Source of the DNA: an uncultured Prevotellaceae bacterium
GTDB taxonomy: Bacteria; Bacteroidota; Bacteroidia; Bacteroidales; Bacteroidaceae
Assembly (NCBI GenBank): GCA_900318915.1
Contig: ONMI01000045.1
Span: forward strand, 1-48,424
Direction: 5' to 3'
Length of the DNA stretch: 48,424 nucleotides
The translations under genes and the position numbers were made by a program. The notes below the pieces were generated by a model. That model did no database searches. It saw only the letters and a program-made list of their open reading frames with translations, and had not been told where the DNA came from. Positions 34,509 through 43,430 of the stretch are shown piece by piece (position 1 is the first letter of the stretch; each line of letters starts with the position of its first letter).

Positions 34509-35669
34509 ATGGCAAACAAAAACAAATCTATCTACCTCATCCCGGTGATGCTGTGCTTCTTCTGCATGGGATTCGTCGATCTCGTGGGCATCGCATCCAA
34601 CTATGTCAAGGAAGACCTCAACCTCAGCGACTCCGTGGCCAACATCTTCCCGTCGCTCGTCTTCTTCTGGTTCCTCATCTTCTCCGTGCCCACGGGCATG
34701 CTCATGAACAAGATTGGACGAAAGAAGACCGTGCTCCTCTCCCTCATCATCACGGTGGTGTCGCTCATCATACCGCTCATCGGCCATAGCTTCGGCTTCA
34801 TGCTCGTGGCGTTCTCGCTGCTCGGCATAGGAAACGCTTTCATGCAGACCAGTATCAACCCGCTCGCCATGCTCATCATCGGCGACAAGAACCTGGCTTC
34901 CACACTCACCTTCGGACAGTTTGTCAAGGCTATCGCCTCTTTCCTCGCTCCTTACCTGGCCATGTGGGGGGCCACACAGATCATACCGTCTTTCGGCTAC
35001 GACTGGCGGGTGCTCTTCCTCATCTATTTCGTCGTGGGTGTGCTGGCTTCGGCTCTCCTCTGGGTCACACCTATTCATGAGGAGATGACCGAGGGCAAGT
35101 CGTCGTCGTTCGTCGACTGTCTCCGCCTTCTGGGCAAGCCCATCGTGCTCCTTTCCTTCCTGGCCATCATGTGCCATGTGGGTATCGATGTGGGCACTAA
35201 CACCACGGCTCCCAAACTGCTCATCGAGCGCGTGGGCATGTCGCTCAATGATGCCGCCTTCGCCACCTCGCTCTATTTTATCTTCCGTACCATCGGTGCC
35301 CTCACGGGCTCCTTCTTCCTCCGCATCATGAAGACGCGCTGGTTCTTCATTATCAGCGTGGTGCTCATGGCGGTGAGCATGGCGCTCATGTTTGGCGGAC
35401 AGTCCAAGGCGGTGCTCTACACGGCTATCGCGCTCGTGGGCTATGGCAATTCCAACATCTTCTCCATGGCTTTCGCCGAGGCGCTCCTTTCTGTGCCTGA
35501 GAAGCAGAATGAGGTGTCGGGCCTCATGATTATGGGTCTCTTCGGCGGCACTGTGTTCCCCCTCCTCATGGGCTTCGCCAGCGATGCTGTCGGACAGGCC
35601 GGTGCTGTGGCCATCATGGCAGTGGGCGTGCTCTATCTCTTCACTTATATCAGAAACATCAAAAAATAA
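34509..35669 (+). CDS. MFS hexose permease (FucP/FHS-like), probable fructose importer
   Basis: 386 residues, about 12 membrane segments. The MFS loop 2-3 motif is MNKIGRKKTVLL. It is similar to the glucose/galactose/fucose:H+ symporters of Bacteroidales. Its place between a GH32 gene and a fructokinase gene matches the inner-membrane transporter of known levan/fructan loci, so fructose is the likely substrate (inference from context). It starts 12 bp after the GH32 stop and ends 9 bp before the kinase, so all three are one operon. Confidence 0.88.
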   Translation: MANKNKSIYLIPVMLCFFCMGFVDLVGIASNYVKEDLNLSDSVANIFPSLVFFWFLIFSVPTGMLMNKIGRKKTVLLSLIITVVSLIIPLIGHSFGFMLVAFSLLGIGNAFMQTSINPLAMLIIGDKNLASTLTFGQFVKAIASFLAPYLAMWGATQIIPSFGYDWRVLFLIYFVVGVLASALLWVTPIHEEMTEGKSSSFVDCLRLLGKPIVLLSFLAIMCHVGIDVGTNTTAPKLLIERVGMSLNDAAFATSLYFIFRTIGALTGSFFLRIMKTRWFFIISVVLMAVSMALMFGGQSKAVLYTAIALVGYGNSNIFSMAFAEALLSVPEKQNEVSGLMIMGLFGGTVFPLLMGFASDAVGQAGAVAIMAVGVLYLFTYIRNIKK

Positions 35670-35678
35670 ATATGCACC

Positions 35679-36572
35679 ATGGAAAATAAAAGATTGATTG
35701 TTGGCCTCGGTGAGGCTCTCTGGGATGTTCTTCCCGAAGGTAAAAAACTGGGTGGCGCGCCCGCCAATTTCGCTTACCATGCCGGACAGTTCCTCGGCAG
35801 CGATAATACTGTGGCAGTCAGCGCACTGGGCGAGGACCGGCTCGCAGAGGAAACCATCGAATCGCTTCGTGAGCACGGACTCAACTACCTCATGCCGCGC
35901 GTGCCTTATCCCACCGGCACCGTGCAGGTGACCCTCGACGAGCAGGGCATCCCTACCTACGATATCAAGGAGAATGTGGCTTGGGACAATATCCCCTTCA
36001 GTGATGAAATCCAGCGGGTGGCGGCCAACTGCCGCGCCGTATGCTTCGGTTCGCTCGCTCAGCGCAATGTCGTGTCGCGTGCCACCATTCAGAAGTTCCT
36101 TGATGCCACACCTGCCGACTGCATGAAGATCTTCGACATCAACCTGCGCCAGAACTTCTATACCCCGGAGGTTATCCAGGAGTCCATGCGTCGTTGCAAT
36201 GTACTGAAAATCAATGATGAGGAACTCGTCCTCATAGGCCGCATGTTCGGATATCCCGGACTCGATATGGAAAACAAGTGCTGGCTCATCCTGGGCAAGT
36301 ACAACCTCGATATGCTCGTGCTCACTTGCGGCACCAACGGCTCTTATGTGTTCACACCGGGCCAGATGTCGTTCCAGGAGACACCGAAGGTGGAGGTGGC
36401 CGACACCGTAGGCGCCGGCGACTCGTTCACAGGTTCTTTCTGCGCCGCCATCCTCAGTGGCAAGCCCGTGGCCGAGGCTCATAGGCTCGCCGTGCAGGTC
36501 AGTGCCTTCGTGTGCACCCAGAATGGTGCCATGCCCACTGTCCCCGCCGAACTCAAAGACCAGACTAAATAA
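35679..36572 (+). CDS. PfkB-family fructokinase
   Basis: 297 residues, ribokinase fold. The N-terminal GEALWDVLP and GGAPANFAYH are sugar-binding motifs, and DTVGAGDSFTGSF near the C-terminus carries the anion hole and the catalytic Asp. It phosphorylates the imported fructose with ATP for glycolysis. The combination of a GGAPANFA-type start and fructan context supports fructokinase over other PfkB sugars. It is the last gene of the GH32-permease-kinase run; a 187-bp inverted-repeat element begins immediately after the stop codon. Confidence 0.9.
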   Translation: MENKRLIVGLGEALWDVLPEGKKLGGAPANFAYHAGQFLGSDNTVAVSALGEDRLAEETIESLREHGLNYLMPRVPYPTGTVQVTLDEQGIPTYDIKENVAWDNIPFSDEIQRVAANCRAVCFGSLAQRNVVSRATIQKFLDATPADCMKIFDINLRQNFYTPEVIQESMRRCNVLKINDEELVLIGRMFGYPGLDMENKCWLILGKYNLDMLVLTCGTNGSYVFTPGQMSFQETPKVEVADTVGAGDSFTGSFCAAILSGKPVAEAHRLAVQVSAFVCTQNGAMPTVPAELKDQTK

Positions 36573-36759
36573 AGGTGGGTTCTATTAATTATGTCGAGGC
36601 GATTTTTGATTTTTAGTCGTGTGCAGAGTATAAGTTGAAGAGGGAGTATAGCGGGCTATACGACCGATGAGACTTGACGCTATGCACCGAATAAAAACAA
36701 AAAGCGACCGAAACAAATTCTATGGAATAAATATCAAACAGAATTAATAGAACACACCT
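36573..36759. mobile_element. 187-bp MITE-like foldback element, copy 1
   Basis: Ends AGGTGGGTTCTATTAATT (36573-36590) and AATTAATAGAACACACCT (36742-36759) are inverted and differ at one base. The two halves remain loosely complementary through the interior (the ATTTTTGATTTTTAGTCG side against ACCGAATAAAAACAAAAAGC), so the whole element is one long imperfect hairpin. A perfect GTATAGC-GG-GCTATAC palindrome lies inside. No ORF. A near-identical copy starts at 48329. It starts at the base after the fructokinase stop codon. Confidence 0.7.
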
Positions 36760-36807
36760 AAACTTAACAGATTTCCATTGAAATTTTAAACGGATTCAGA
36801 TTGCACA

Positions 36808-36837
36808 CCCGCCGACCGTGAGGCCGGCGGGTTTTTT
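36808..36837 (+). terminator. Intrinsic terminator after the fructokinase operon
   Basis: GC-rich stem CCCGCCG / CGGCGGG with a short inner stem and GTGA loop, followed by TTTTTT. It sits downstream of the first foldback element, which may have inserted between the operon and its terminator. Confidence 0.85.
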
Positions 36838-36873
36838 CTAATATTTTCTGGTGCAGTTCTAAGTCCTGAATTG

Positions 36874-37040
36874 TTAACCCTAATCGGTCATTAGGAATGA
36901 TGTCAGTTCTGTATTTGTTTTAGACAGATTGTGCACATCGATATCGAAGGCGTAGCGGGCTACGTCGAGATATGGCATTCATTAGACAGAAAATCCATAA
37001 GAACATAAAGAATGTCGGCCTAATGACCGATTAGGGTTAA
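36874..37040. mobile_element. 167-bp MITE-like element with perfect 22-bp terminal inverted repeats
   Basis: The left end (36874-36895, starting TTAACCCTAATCGGTCATTA) is the exact reverse complement of the right end (37019-37040). The interior has a perfect CGTAGC-GG-GCTACG hairpin with imperfect flanking pairing (GATATCGA against TCGAGATAT). No ORF. The ends differ from those of the 187-bp element, but the internal hairpin is of the same design. Confidence 0.72.
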
Positions 37041-37066
37041 TTTTATCGCCGAATTATACTTTTTTT

Positions 37067-37097
37067 TTTGTAGATTCTTATTGTTTCATTATCTTTG
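37067..37097 (+). promoter_or_regulatory. Promoter of the glycosyltransferase gene (TTTG -N19- TATCTTTG)
   Basis: TTTG at 37067-37070 and TATCTTTG at 37090-37097, 19 bp apart, fit the full Bacteroidota consensus. The ATG is at 37120. Confidence 0.75.
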
Positions 37098-37119
37098 TAA
37101 AATTAAAAAATACAATAAG

Positions 37120-37881
37120 ATGATTCCAAAGATAATACACTATTGCTGGTTGAGCGACGATCCATTTCCACCAAAGATTCGGAAATGCATGGACACTTGG
37201 CGCAAGACACATCCCGACTATGAAATCATCAGATGGAGTACCAAGAACTTCGATATTCATTCAGTTCCGTACGTCAAAGAGGCCTATGAAGCACGTAAAT
37301 GGGCTTTTGCTGCCGACTATATCCGTATGTATGCTCTTTACACAATGGGGGGTATCTATTTAGATTCAGATGTTATATTGCTGAAGAGATTTGATGATTT
37401 TCTTGACAATTCCTTCTTCTCGAGTATGGAGTATCATCCCACACAAGTAGAGAAGTGTGGCTCTATGCGCTATTTAGATGCTGAAGGGCATCGCACGGAG
37501 GATGTTTTCATTCAGGGCATACAGATTCAAGCGGCTGTGATGGGCGCAGAGAAAGGATGTCCGTTCGTGAAGGAAGTGCTTGATTGGTATCAGGGGAAAC
37601 ATTTTGTGAAAGAAGACGGTTCTTTACGCACTGACGTGCTCTCACCTTATATTTATGCAAGGGTGGCTGAGACCAGAGGGTTTGTTTATAAAGATATCGA
37701 CCAGCAGCTGCCATCCAGAATACATATTTATCCTTCAGAGTTTTTTGCAGGTAATAAGCATGAAGTCACTAAGAACAGCTATGCCATTCACCTATGTGCA
37801 CACTCCTGGCACCTGACACCTTGGGAAAAAATACGCCGTTTCTTTGGAATGAGCAAAAAGCATAAGCAGAGTCATGAGTAA
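37120..37881 (+). CDS. GT32-like glycosyltransferase, AT-rich
   Basis: About 253 residues from MIPKIIHYCWLSDDPFP. This start, the ADYIRMYALYTMGGIYLDSD block with its DxD metal-binding motif, and the C-terminal HLCAHSW are typical of GT32/capsular glycosyltransferases with a DXD sugar-binding region. The role is probably adding a hexose to a surface glycan. The gene uses visibly more A/T-rich codons than its neighbours, has its own promoter and terminator, and lies beside a MITE-like element inside an otherwise fructan-specific locus. This suggests later insertion by transfer. It has no evident role in fructan use. Confidence 0.85.
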   Translation: MIPKIIHYCWLSDDPFPPKIRKCMDTWRKTHPDYEIIRWSTKNFDIHSVPYVKEAYEARKWAFAADYIRMYALYTMGGIYLDSDVILLKRFDDFLDNSFFSSMEYHPTQVEKCGSMRYLDAEGHRTEDVFIQGIQIQAAVMGAEKGCPFVKEVLDWYQGKHFVKEDGSLRTDVLSPYIYARVAETRGFVYKDIDQQLPSRIHIYPSEFFAGNKHEVTKNSYAIHLCAHSWHLTPWEKIRRFFGMSKKHKQSHE

Positions 37882-37884
37882 AAT

Positions 37885-37914
37885 AAAGGAGAGATACGAC
37901 AGTTTTTCTCCTTT
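37885..37914 (+). terminator. Terminator after the glycosyltransferase
   Basis: Inverted repeat AAAGGAGA / TCTCCTTT around a 14-base loop, a few bases after the stop codon. No long T-run follows. Confidence 0.5.
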
Positions 37915-37939
37915 CTGCATGGCTTTGTCCTTTTTTTTA

Positions 37940-37947
37940 TAATTTTG
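37940..37947 (+). promoter_or_regulatory. -7 box TAATTTTG for the second fructan regulator
   Basis: TAATTTTG, 26 bp before the ATG at 37974. No clear -33 at standard spacing. Confidence 0.6.
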
Positions 37948-37973
37948 CAGATGTTTACGCAACTGTATCAACC

Positions 37974-40129
37974 ATGAAACGATTACACATCTGTACCTTG
38001 ATGATAATGGCGGTCGGCCTGCTCCTGCTCACAGCCTGCACCAACACTGGAAAACCTTACAAAATAGGTGTGTCACAGTGCTCCAAAGGGCAGTGGCGCG
38101 ATAAGGTGAACAATGAGATGCTGGCCGCGCAGCACCTCTACGAGCACGATGTAAAGGTGTGCATCGCCAATGCCTATGATGATACCCAACTGCAGATACG
38201 CCAGATTGACAGCCTCGCTGGTGAGGACATCGACCTACTCGTGGTGGCGCCCAATGAGGCGGCTCCCATCTCTGCGGCTATCTCCAAGGTCAGGGCGAAG
38301 GGCATTCCCGTGGTCTTCTTCGACCGAAAGGCGGAAACCGACGATTATACGGCTTTCATCGGCGGTAATAATGTGGAGGCAGGCCGTGTCATCGGCCTTT
38401 ATGCGCTCTCCGTAGCCCGCCAGATGGCCGCTTCCGGCCGCAAGCCTTTCGTACTCGAGGTCACGGGCGCCATGAGCACCTCGCCGGCGCAGGAGCGTCA
38501 CCAGGGATTCGCCGATGCCATGAGCGGCCACGGCGAACTGGAGTATGTCTCCCGCAAAGGCGACTGGACGTCCGACGGGGCTTGCCGCATCGTGACGGAG
38601 CAAATCAAGTCGGGCCGCCTGCCCGATATCGTCTTCTGCCACAACGACGGCATGGCCACCGGGGCCTACAAGGCGGCGGTGGAGACCAAGACCGAGGGAA
38701 AGATTAAAATCTTGGGTATCGACGGCATGCCGCTCGAGGGCCTCGAATATGTGAAACTGGGCCATCAGATTGGCACGTATGTCTATCCCACCAAGGGCGA
38801 CGAGATTGTCCGACTGGCACTCGACATCCTCACGGGCAAGGAATACAAGCGCGACAATACCTTGCAGGGCCTGCTCGTAACACCCGATAATGTGATGTCT
38901 GTAGCCGCCACCGAGGGCGAACTGCTCAAACAGAACAAAAACCTCATCACCATCCAGAACAAGTTGGAGCACCTCTTCGGTCTCTACAATGTACAGGGCA
39001 AGGTCATCGCTGCCTGCATCTTCGCCATGGCGCTCCTCGTGGTGGGCATCATCCTCATCGCATGGGCAAGACGCAAGACGCGGCTGGCCAACCGCCGCAT
39101 CACGGCCATGAACCAGGAGCAGACGGCCTCACCTTGGTGGCCGGACCGGTCAGGAAACTGCAGGAGGCCAATGTGCTGAAGGGCGAGTGGCGTGAACTCA
39201 TCGATATCGTGGCGCGCAATGTCGACAACCTGGAGAAGGTGGTTTCCAGTGTGCTCGAATTCAAGATGGGGGCTGCGCAGCCGGTGGTCGACGATGCGAC
39301 GGCTCACCAGATGGCGGCCGAGAAGATGAAGGAGAACAGGCTGGCGCAGATGAAGCAGGACGATACCGAGGAACTGGCCTCTGTGCTCATCGTCGATGAC
39401 AACGATGATATGCGGCGATACTTGCGCACACTGCTCGCCGACAAATTCTATGTCATCGAGGCGCCCGACGGGCAGAGCGGACTGCGTCTGGCCCGCGAGA
39501 ATGTGCCAGATATCGTGGTGAGCGATGTCATGATGCCGGTCATGGACGGACTCCAGTTCTGCCGACATCTCAAGGAGGATGGCGTCACTTCGCACATACC
39601 GGTCATCCTGCTCACCGCAAGGGGCTCCGACGAACAGCAGATGGAGGGCTATGAGCATGGAGCCGACGCTTATCTCACCAAGCCGTTCAATGCCCAACTG
39701 CTCGTGGCACGCATCTACAACCTGCTCAAGAGCCGGCAGCTGCTGCGCCTCGTGCCCGATGCCGAGGGCGCACAGCAGGCTACGCAACCGGCTCCGCAAC
39801 TTAGCTCGCAGGACAAGATATTCGCCGATGCGCTCAAAGAGGCCTTCCTGCGCAATATGGCCAATCCGGAACTCAAAATGGACCAGTTGGGCGACGAACT
39901 GGGCATGAGCCGGGTGCAGCTCTACCGCAAGGTGAAGGCGCTTACGGGCATCTCACCCGTCGAACTGCTACGCGAGATGCGCCTCCAGCGGGCCCACACG
40001 CTCATCCGGACCACCACCAAGAGCGTGGCCGAGGTGGCCTTCGAGGTGGGCTTCAACACGCCAAGCTACTTCTCCAACTGCTTCAAGAAGCAGTTCGGAT
40101 TGTATCCCACTGAGTTGAGGGCAGACTGA
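37974..40129 (+). pseudogene. Second hybrid fructan regulator, frame-broken, lacking H-box and ATPase domain
   Basis: Paralogue of the regulator at 30119. Frame 1 (37974 to ~39127) encodes a lipobox-like signal (LLTAC), the periplasmic sugar-binding domain (YKIGVSQCS, VFFDRKAETDDYTA) and a membrane segment at ~345-366. At about 39127 the reading must switch frame to continue (LTLVAGPVRKLQEAN), through the second HisKA helix, a receiver domain (SDVMMPVMDG) and an AraC HTH (LGMSRVQLYRKVKALTG) to 40129. The junction lacks about 37 nt relative to the paralogue: the H-box with the phospho-acceptor His is gone. The HATPase_c domain is also absent. As read, frame 1 makes a membrane-anchored sensor of 401 residues without output. 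It lies just upstream of susC, where a regulator would be expected. Confidence 0.8.
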
Positions 40130-40250
40130 CGGTCTGTCCTCTTTTCTTTTTTTGATAAATGATTTCTACTCATTAGGTATCATTTGTTACAATGCATCAT
40201 TTTTGTTAGTCGTTGAACGTTTTTTTCCACTTTTGTTGCATCTGTAGTGG

Positions 40251-40258
40251 TAATTTTG
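40251..40258 (+). promoter_or_regulatory. -7 box TAATTTTG for the susC operon
   Basis: TAATTTTG, 49 bp before the susC ATG. It probably drives susC, susD, the binding protein and the surface GH32. T-rich DNA lies upstream, but no -33 at the usual spacing. Confidence 0.65.
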
Positions 40259-40306
40259 CAACAAATCATTTATTCTAACGTACTAACCTCTTTAACAAAA
40301 ACTACA

Positions 40307-43300
40307 ATGGAACAGCTGAAAAAAGCGTTACTAAGCTTCGCACTCTTGCTGACGGCTACTTTATTGTATGCCCAGTCAGAGATCAGAGGCACCGTGGTCG
40401 ACCCGACAGGTGAGACCGTTATCGGTGCCACCATCATGGAGCAGGGAACGTCCAACGGAACCGTGACCGACCTCGACGGCAACTTCGTGCTGACGGTCGA
40501 GCCCGGCAAGACGCTGGTCATTTCCTACATCGGCTTCCTCACGCAGGAAGTGCCGGCCCAGGACGGTATGCACATCACTCTTCAGACCGATGCCCTCGCA
40601 CTCGAGGAGGTGGTCGTCACTGGCTACACCTCGCAGCGTAAGGCCGACCTCACCGGAGCCGTGTCTACGGTGAGCGTGAGCGAACTGGCCAAGCAGAATG
40701 AGAACAACCCCATGAAGGCGCTCCAGGGACGCGTGCCGGGCATGAACATCTCGGCCGACGGTAATCCCTCGGGTGCCGCCACCGTTCGTATCCGTGGTAT
40801 CGGTACGCTCAACGACAACGACCCGCTCTACATCATCGACGGTGTACCCACCAAGGCGGGCATGCACGAGCTCAATGGCAACGATATCGAGTCAATCCAA
40901 GTGCTCAAGGATGCTGCCTCGGCCAGTATCTATGGTAGCCGCGCTGCCAATGGTGTCATCATCATCACTACGAAGAAAGGTAAGGATGGCAAGGTGAAGG
41001 TCAACTTCGACGCTTCGGTGGCCGCATCGCTCTATACCAATAAGATTGAGACGATGAACGCAAGCGAGTGGGGTAGGGCCTTCTGGCAGGCTTCGGTCAA
41101 CGATGGCGTCAACCCCAACAACAATACGCTCGGCTATAATTTCGACTGGAGCTACGACGCTGCCGGTCGTCCTGTGTTGAAGGGACTCACCATGAACATG
41201 TTCCTCGATGAGAACGCTACCGTGCGCACAGGCGATACCGACTGGTTCGACGAAATCACACGCACGGGCGTGGTGCAGCAGTACAACCTCTCGGTGAGCA
41301 ATGGCTCCGAAAAGGGCAGCTCCTTCTTCTCCGTGGGCTATTACGACAACCTCGGTACCATCAAGGAGAGCCAGTTCAACCGCCTCTCGGCACGTGCCAA
41401 CAGCGATTACAAACTCTTCGACGGTAAGGTGACTATCGGCGAGAACTTCACCATCAACCGCACACAGGGTGTCGATGCCCCCGGCGGCATCCTCGAGAAT
41501 GCGCTTGAGTTCAACCCCAACTTCCCCATCTACGCCGAGAACGGTGAGTATGCACAGGCTTTGGGCGCTTACTCCGAGCGTGAGAACCCGCTCAGCCTCC
41601 TCTTTAATAATAAGGACAACAAGTACACGCAGTGGCGCTCCTTCGGCGACATTCATCTCAGCATCAATCCGTTCAAGAATTTCATGGTCCGCACCACCCT
41701 CGGTATGGACTACTCGCAGAAGGAGCAGCGCTTCTTCACCTATCCCATCGCCAATGGTAAGATGATGCGCACCGACACCGCTGCCGAGAGCAAGCAGGAG
41801 CACTGGATGCGTTGGATGTGGAACGCCATCGCCACCTACAACTTCGAGAGCGGCGACCACCGCGGCGATGTCATGCTGGGTGTCGAGATCAACCGTCACG
41901 ACTATAAGTGGATGAGCGCAAAACGCTACGACCTGGCCATCCTCAATACGGATTATATGTGGCCGTCGGCTGGTTCCGGACGACAACTGGCCCAGGGCTC
42001 GGGCGACGGATTCTCGCTCGTATCCTTCTTCGGAAAGGCCAACTATACCTATGCCGACAAGTATCTCGCATCCGTCACCGTGCGTCACGACGGTTCCAGC
42101 CGCTTCGGCTCCAACAAGCAGTATGGTACCTTCCCCTCGGTCTCCGCTGGTTGGCGCATCTCGCAGGAGAAGTTCATGGAGTCTACCGCCAGCTGGCTCG
42201 ACAACCTCAAGCTGCGCTACTCTTGGGGACAGACCGGTAACCAGGAAATCTCCAACACCGCACGCTACACCCTCTACCAGGCTGTGGTCTCCACAGGCCT
42301 CTGGGGCAGCGGACAGGCCGGCTCCTCCTACGATATAGCCGGCAGCAATGGCGGCTATGCGCTCGATAATGGCTATGTGCGCTCGCAGCGCGGCAACGAC
42401 GACATCAAATGGGAGACCACCACACAGCACAACATCGGTTTCGACTTCGGACTGATTCGCAACGAAATCTACGGCTCCTTCGACTGGTTCTATAAACTTA
42501 CCTCCGATATCCTTCTGCCCATGGACGGTATCGCAGCCATGGGCGAGGGTGCATCGAAGTGGATCAACGCCGGTGAGATGAAAAACACGGGTTGGGAACT
42601 CGCCGTGGGCTACCGCCACCGCACTTCCTACGGACTCTCCTGGGATATCAACGGCAATATCGCACAGTATAAGAACGAAATCACCAAACTGCCTGAGACA
42701 GTGGCTGCCAAAGGTACTTTCGGTGGAAACGGCGTGAAGAGCGTAGTGGGACATCCCATGGGTGCTCAGGTGGGCTATGTGGCCGACGGCATCTTCAAGA
42801 GCCAGGAGGAAATCTACAACCATGCCACACAAGAGGGTGCCGGACTGGGACGCATCCGCTACAAGGACCTCAACAACGACGGACGTGTCAACGAGGAGGA
42901 CCAGACTTGGATATATGACCCGACACCCGACTTCACCTGGGGTCTCAACATTTACCTGCAGTACAAAAACTTCGACTTCACCATGTTCTGGCAGGGTGTG
43001 CAGGGCGTCGACGTCGACTGCCGCGGCTATAAGTCGCAGACCGACTTCTGGGCCAACTCCAACATCAATGTGCCTTACCTCAACAAGGGTGTGCGCGTGC
43101 TCGACGCATGGAGCCTCTCCAATCCGGGCAGCAGCATTCCGGCTCTCACCACATCGGATACCAACAACGAGGGACGCGTGTCGTCTTACTATATCGAGAA
43201 CGGTTCCTATGCCAAGCTCCGCACCGTGCAGTTGGGCTACAACGTGCCCGACGCCTTCGCGGCCAAGCTCAAGTTGGAGCGCATTCGCCTCTACCTCTCG

Positions 43301-43417
43301 GCGCAGAACCTCATCACCATCAAGAGCGCCAACTTCTCCGGAGCCGATCCTGAGAACCCGGGCTTCAACTATCCCATACCGCTTAACCTTACTTTCGGCT
43401 TAAATGTTTCATTCTAA
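40307..43417 (+). CDS. SusC-family TonB-dependent outer-membrane transporter
   Basis: About 1036 residues. Signal peptide (to LLYAQ), carboxypeptidase-regulatory-like domain (IRGTVVDPTGETVIGA), TonB-box region (LEEVVVTGY), plug domain (RVPGMNISADGNPSG, IYGSRAANGVIIITTKKG) and a C-terminal beta-barrel ending in Phe. It imports the oligosaccharide captured with SusD, in a Ton-dependent way. The ATG at 40307 (MEQLKKALL) lies below the -7 box; an upstream in-frame start at 40247 overlaps that box. Fructan as substrate follows from context. The SusD start is 13 bp after the stop. Confidence 0.96.
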   Translation: MEQLKKALLSFALLLTATLLYAQSEIRGTVVDPTGETVIGATIMEQGTSNGTVTDLDGNFVLTVEPGKTLVISYIGFLTQEVPAQDGMHITLQTDALALEEVVVTGYTSQRKADLTGAVSTVSVSELAKQNENNPMKALQGRVPGMNISADGNPSGAATVRIRGIGTLNDNDPLYIIDGVPTKAGMHELNGNDIESIQVLKDAASASIYGSRAANGVIIITTKKGKDGKVKVNFDASVAASLYTNKIETMNASEWGRAFWQASVNDGVNPNNNTLGYNFDWSYDAAGRPVLKGLTMNMFLDENATVRTGDTDWFDEITRTGVVQQYNLSVSNGSEKGSSFFSVGYYDNLGTIKESQFNRLSARANSDYKLFDGKVTIGENFTINRTQGVDAPGGILENALEFNPNFPIYAENGEYAQALGAYSERENPLSLLFNNKDNKYTQWRSFGDIHLSINPFKNFMVRTTLGMDYSQKEQRFFTYPIANGKMMRTDTAAESKQEHWMRWMWNAIATYNFESGDHRGDVMLGVEINRHDYKWMSAKRYDLAILNTDYMWPSAGSGRQLAQGSGDGFSLVSFFGKANYTYADKYLASVTVRHDGSSRFGSNKQYGTFPSVSAGWRISQEKFMESTASWLDNLKLRYSWGQTGNQEISNTARYTLYQAVVSTGLWGSGQAGSSYDIAGSNGGYALDNGYVRSQRGNDDIKWETTTQHNIGFDFGLIRNEIYGSFDWFYKLTSDILLPMDGIAAMGEGASKWINAGEMKNTGWELAVGYRHRTSYGLSWDINGNIAQYKNEITKLPETVAAKGTFGGNGVKSVVGHPMGAQVGYVADGIFKSQEEIYNHATQEGAGLGRIRYKDLNNDGRVNEEDQTWIYDPTPDFTWGLNIYLQYKNFDFTMFWQGVQGVDVDCRGYKSQTDFWANSNINVPYLNKGVRVLDAWSLSNPGSSIPALTTSDTNNEGRVSSYYIENGSYAKLRTVQLGYNVPDAFAAKLKLERIRLYLSAQNLITIKSANFSGADPENPGFNYPIPLNLTFGLNVSF

Positions 43418-43430
43418 ATCTGTCGACAAT

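Noticed and set aside
34104-36482. Very long minus-strand open frame opposite the permease and fructokinase genes
   Set aside because: His/Glu-rich composition typical of an antisense shadow; the plus-strand genes have clear domains. The same holds for 40892-42832 opposite susC.
36573-37040. CRISPR array
   Set aside because: The repeats are inverted pairs of two different elements, not regularly spaced direct repeats, and there are no cas genes.
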